Shown here piece after piece: positions 63,682 to 64,000 of a stretch of 64,000 nucleotides of DNA. Location: positions 1,059,076 to 1,123,075 of the forward strand of contig NZ_KQ948734.1 in NCBI RefSeq assembly GCF_001514195.1, in the 5' to 3' direction. The notes below the pieces were generated by a model. That model was not told the origin of the DNA, did not search any database, and saw only the letters and a program-made list of their open reading frames with translations. How positions within the stretch are numbered: the first letter of the stretch is position 1; each line of letters opens with the position of its first letter. The DNA is from Streptomyces griseorubiginosus. GTDB lineage: Bacteria; Actinomycetota; Actinomycetes; Streptomycetales; Streptomycetaceae. The translations under genes and the position numbers were made by a program.

Positions 63682-64000
63682 TTGAACGTGCGACCGATAT
63701 CGGGGGCGTCGGTTGACGCGCGGGGGCGTGGGGCCAAGGGCCTGCTGGCGCTGATACTCGGCGTCCTGCTGCTGGCCGTGACCGCCTGCGGTGGCGGGGG
63801 GGCCGGCTCCGGGTCCGGTTCCGGCTCCGGGGACGCCAAGAGCGGGAAGGGTGACTCGGCCGCCGCCGAGACCAAGCAGTCCGAGGCGATCGTCTCCATC
63901 ACCCCGAAGGACGGCGCGAAGTCCGTCGACACCAGCGGCGCCCTCAAGGTCGCCGCCACCAAGGGCAAGTTGACCGAGGTGCAGGTCAAGGACGCCAAGG
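63682..64000 (+). CDS. Start of a second lipoprotein, probable L,D-transpeptidase (truncated by window end)
   Basis: TTG 63682, 8 bp after GGGGAG, opens a frame that runs off the window (about 106 residues). It encodes a lipoprotein signal (GAKGLLALILGVLLLAVTAC, lipobox Cys directly after VTA), a Gly/Ser linker (GAGSGSGSGSGD) and then SEAIVSITPKDGAKSVDTSG and LKVAATKGKLTEVQVKDAK. This is the first Ig-like domain of LdtMt2-like transpeptidases (compare PKDGAKSV with DDGTRGVPPEERL of the preceding gene). The catalytic domain would lie beyond base 64000. The ATG-less start makes it easy to miss. Confidence 0.75.
   Translation, partial: MNVRPISGASVDARGRGAKGLLALILGVLLLAVTACGGGGAGSGSGSGSGDAKSGKGDSAAAETKQSEAIVSITPKDGAKSVDTSGALKVAATKGKLTEVQVKDAK

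Overview
The window is chromosomal DNA of a high-GC actinomycete, almost certainly Streptomyces. Evidence: about 70% GC, strong G/C third-position bias, many GTG and a few TTG starts, translationally coupled operons with 4-bp start/stop overlaps, a sporulating-actinomycete gene set (GlgE pathway, M4 and S8 secreted proteases, DUF6230/DUF6114 operon, HelD-like RNA polymerase factor) and the short GC-rich intergenic repeat (core GCGCAGTTCCCCGCGCCCC) that litters Streptomyces genomes. From memory the order resembles the S. coelicolor core region around pta-ackA-pyk-pfkA and the glgE cluster; this was not checked against a database. There is no rRNA, tRNA, CRISPR array, transposase or prophage.

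Layout. 1-5.7 kb: end of a TetR gene, a repeat-rich gap, a MarR gene, a small DUF3817 membrane protein, isobutyryl-CoA mutase large subunit (icmA) behind a perfect palindrome, a TetR repressor and a thioredoxin-TPR protein. 5.7-9.1 kb: a 660-bp palindrome-rich leader and a three-gene exported/membrane operon of unknown function (DUF6230, DUF6114, Ser-rich secreted protein). 9.1-15.2 kb: overflow and lower glycolysis (pyk, ackA, pta on minus; pfkA diverging). 15.2-25.7 kb: regulators and transport (XRE protein, CitA/CitB-like two-component pair diverging from a DctA-type dicarboxylate carrier, TetR/DUF2127, MarR/TIGR03083, epimerase/Lrp, MerR-thioredoxin), with two decayed gene fragments (a PPOX-type flavoprotein and an AAA+ ATPase). 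25.8-29.6 kb: HelD-like ATPase and a P450 without a recognisable ExxR motif. 29.7-42.4 kb: alpha-glucan metabolism: glgE-treS overlap, then mak and glgB on minus, an S8 protease, and glgP diverging. Trehalose becomes maltose (TreS), then maltose-1-phosphate (Mak), is polymerised (GlgE), branched (GlgB, here with a 310-residue histone-H1-like tail) and mobilised by GlgP; a debranching enzyme (GlgX) lies 20 kb away. 42.5-47.1 kb: DUF1990 protein and two M4 metalloproteases in tandem. 47.4-54.5 kb: a four-gene operon encoding two heterodimeric ABC exporters, each with one degenerate nucleotide-binding site. 54.7-58.3 kb: a drug-efflux-type ABC pair with a NarL-type two-component system. 58.3-64 kb: Tat-exported sulfatase, GlgX, and two consecutive lipoproteins: an L,D-transpeptidase and the start of a probable second one.

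Most notable: the same Streptomyces repeat is inserted in frame in two genes of the ABC operon; ABC half-transporter defects match in a complementary way; the GlgB tail; two unlisted gene relics; a nested inverted repeat that could mask the ribosome-binding site of the S8 protease; and tandem duplications at the 3' ends of several genes.
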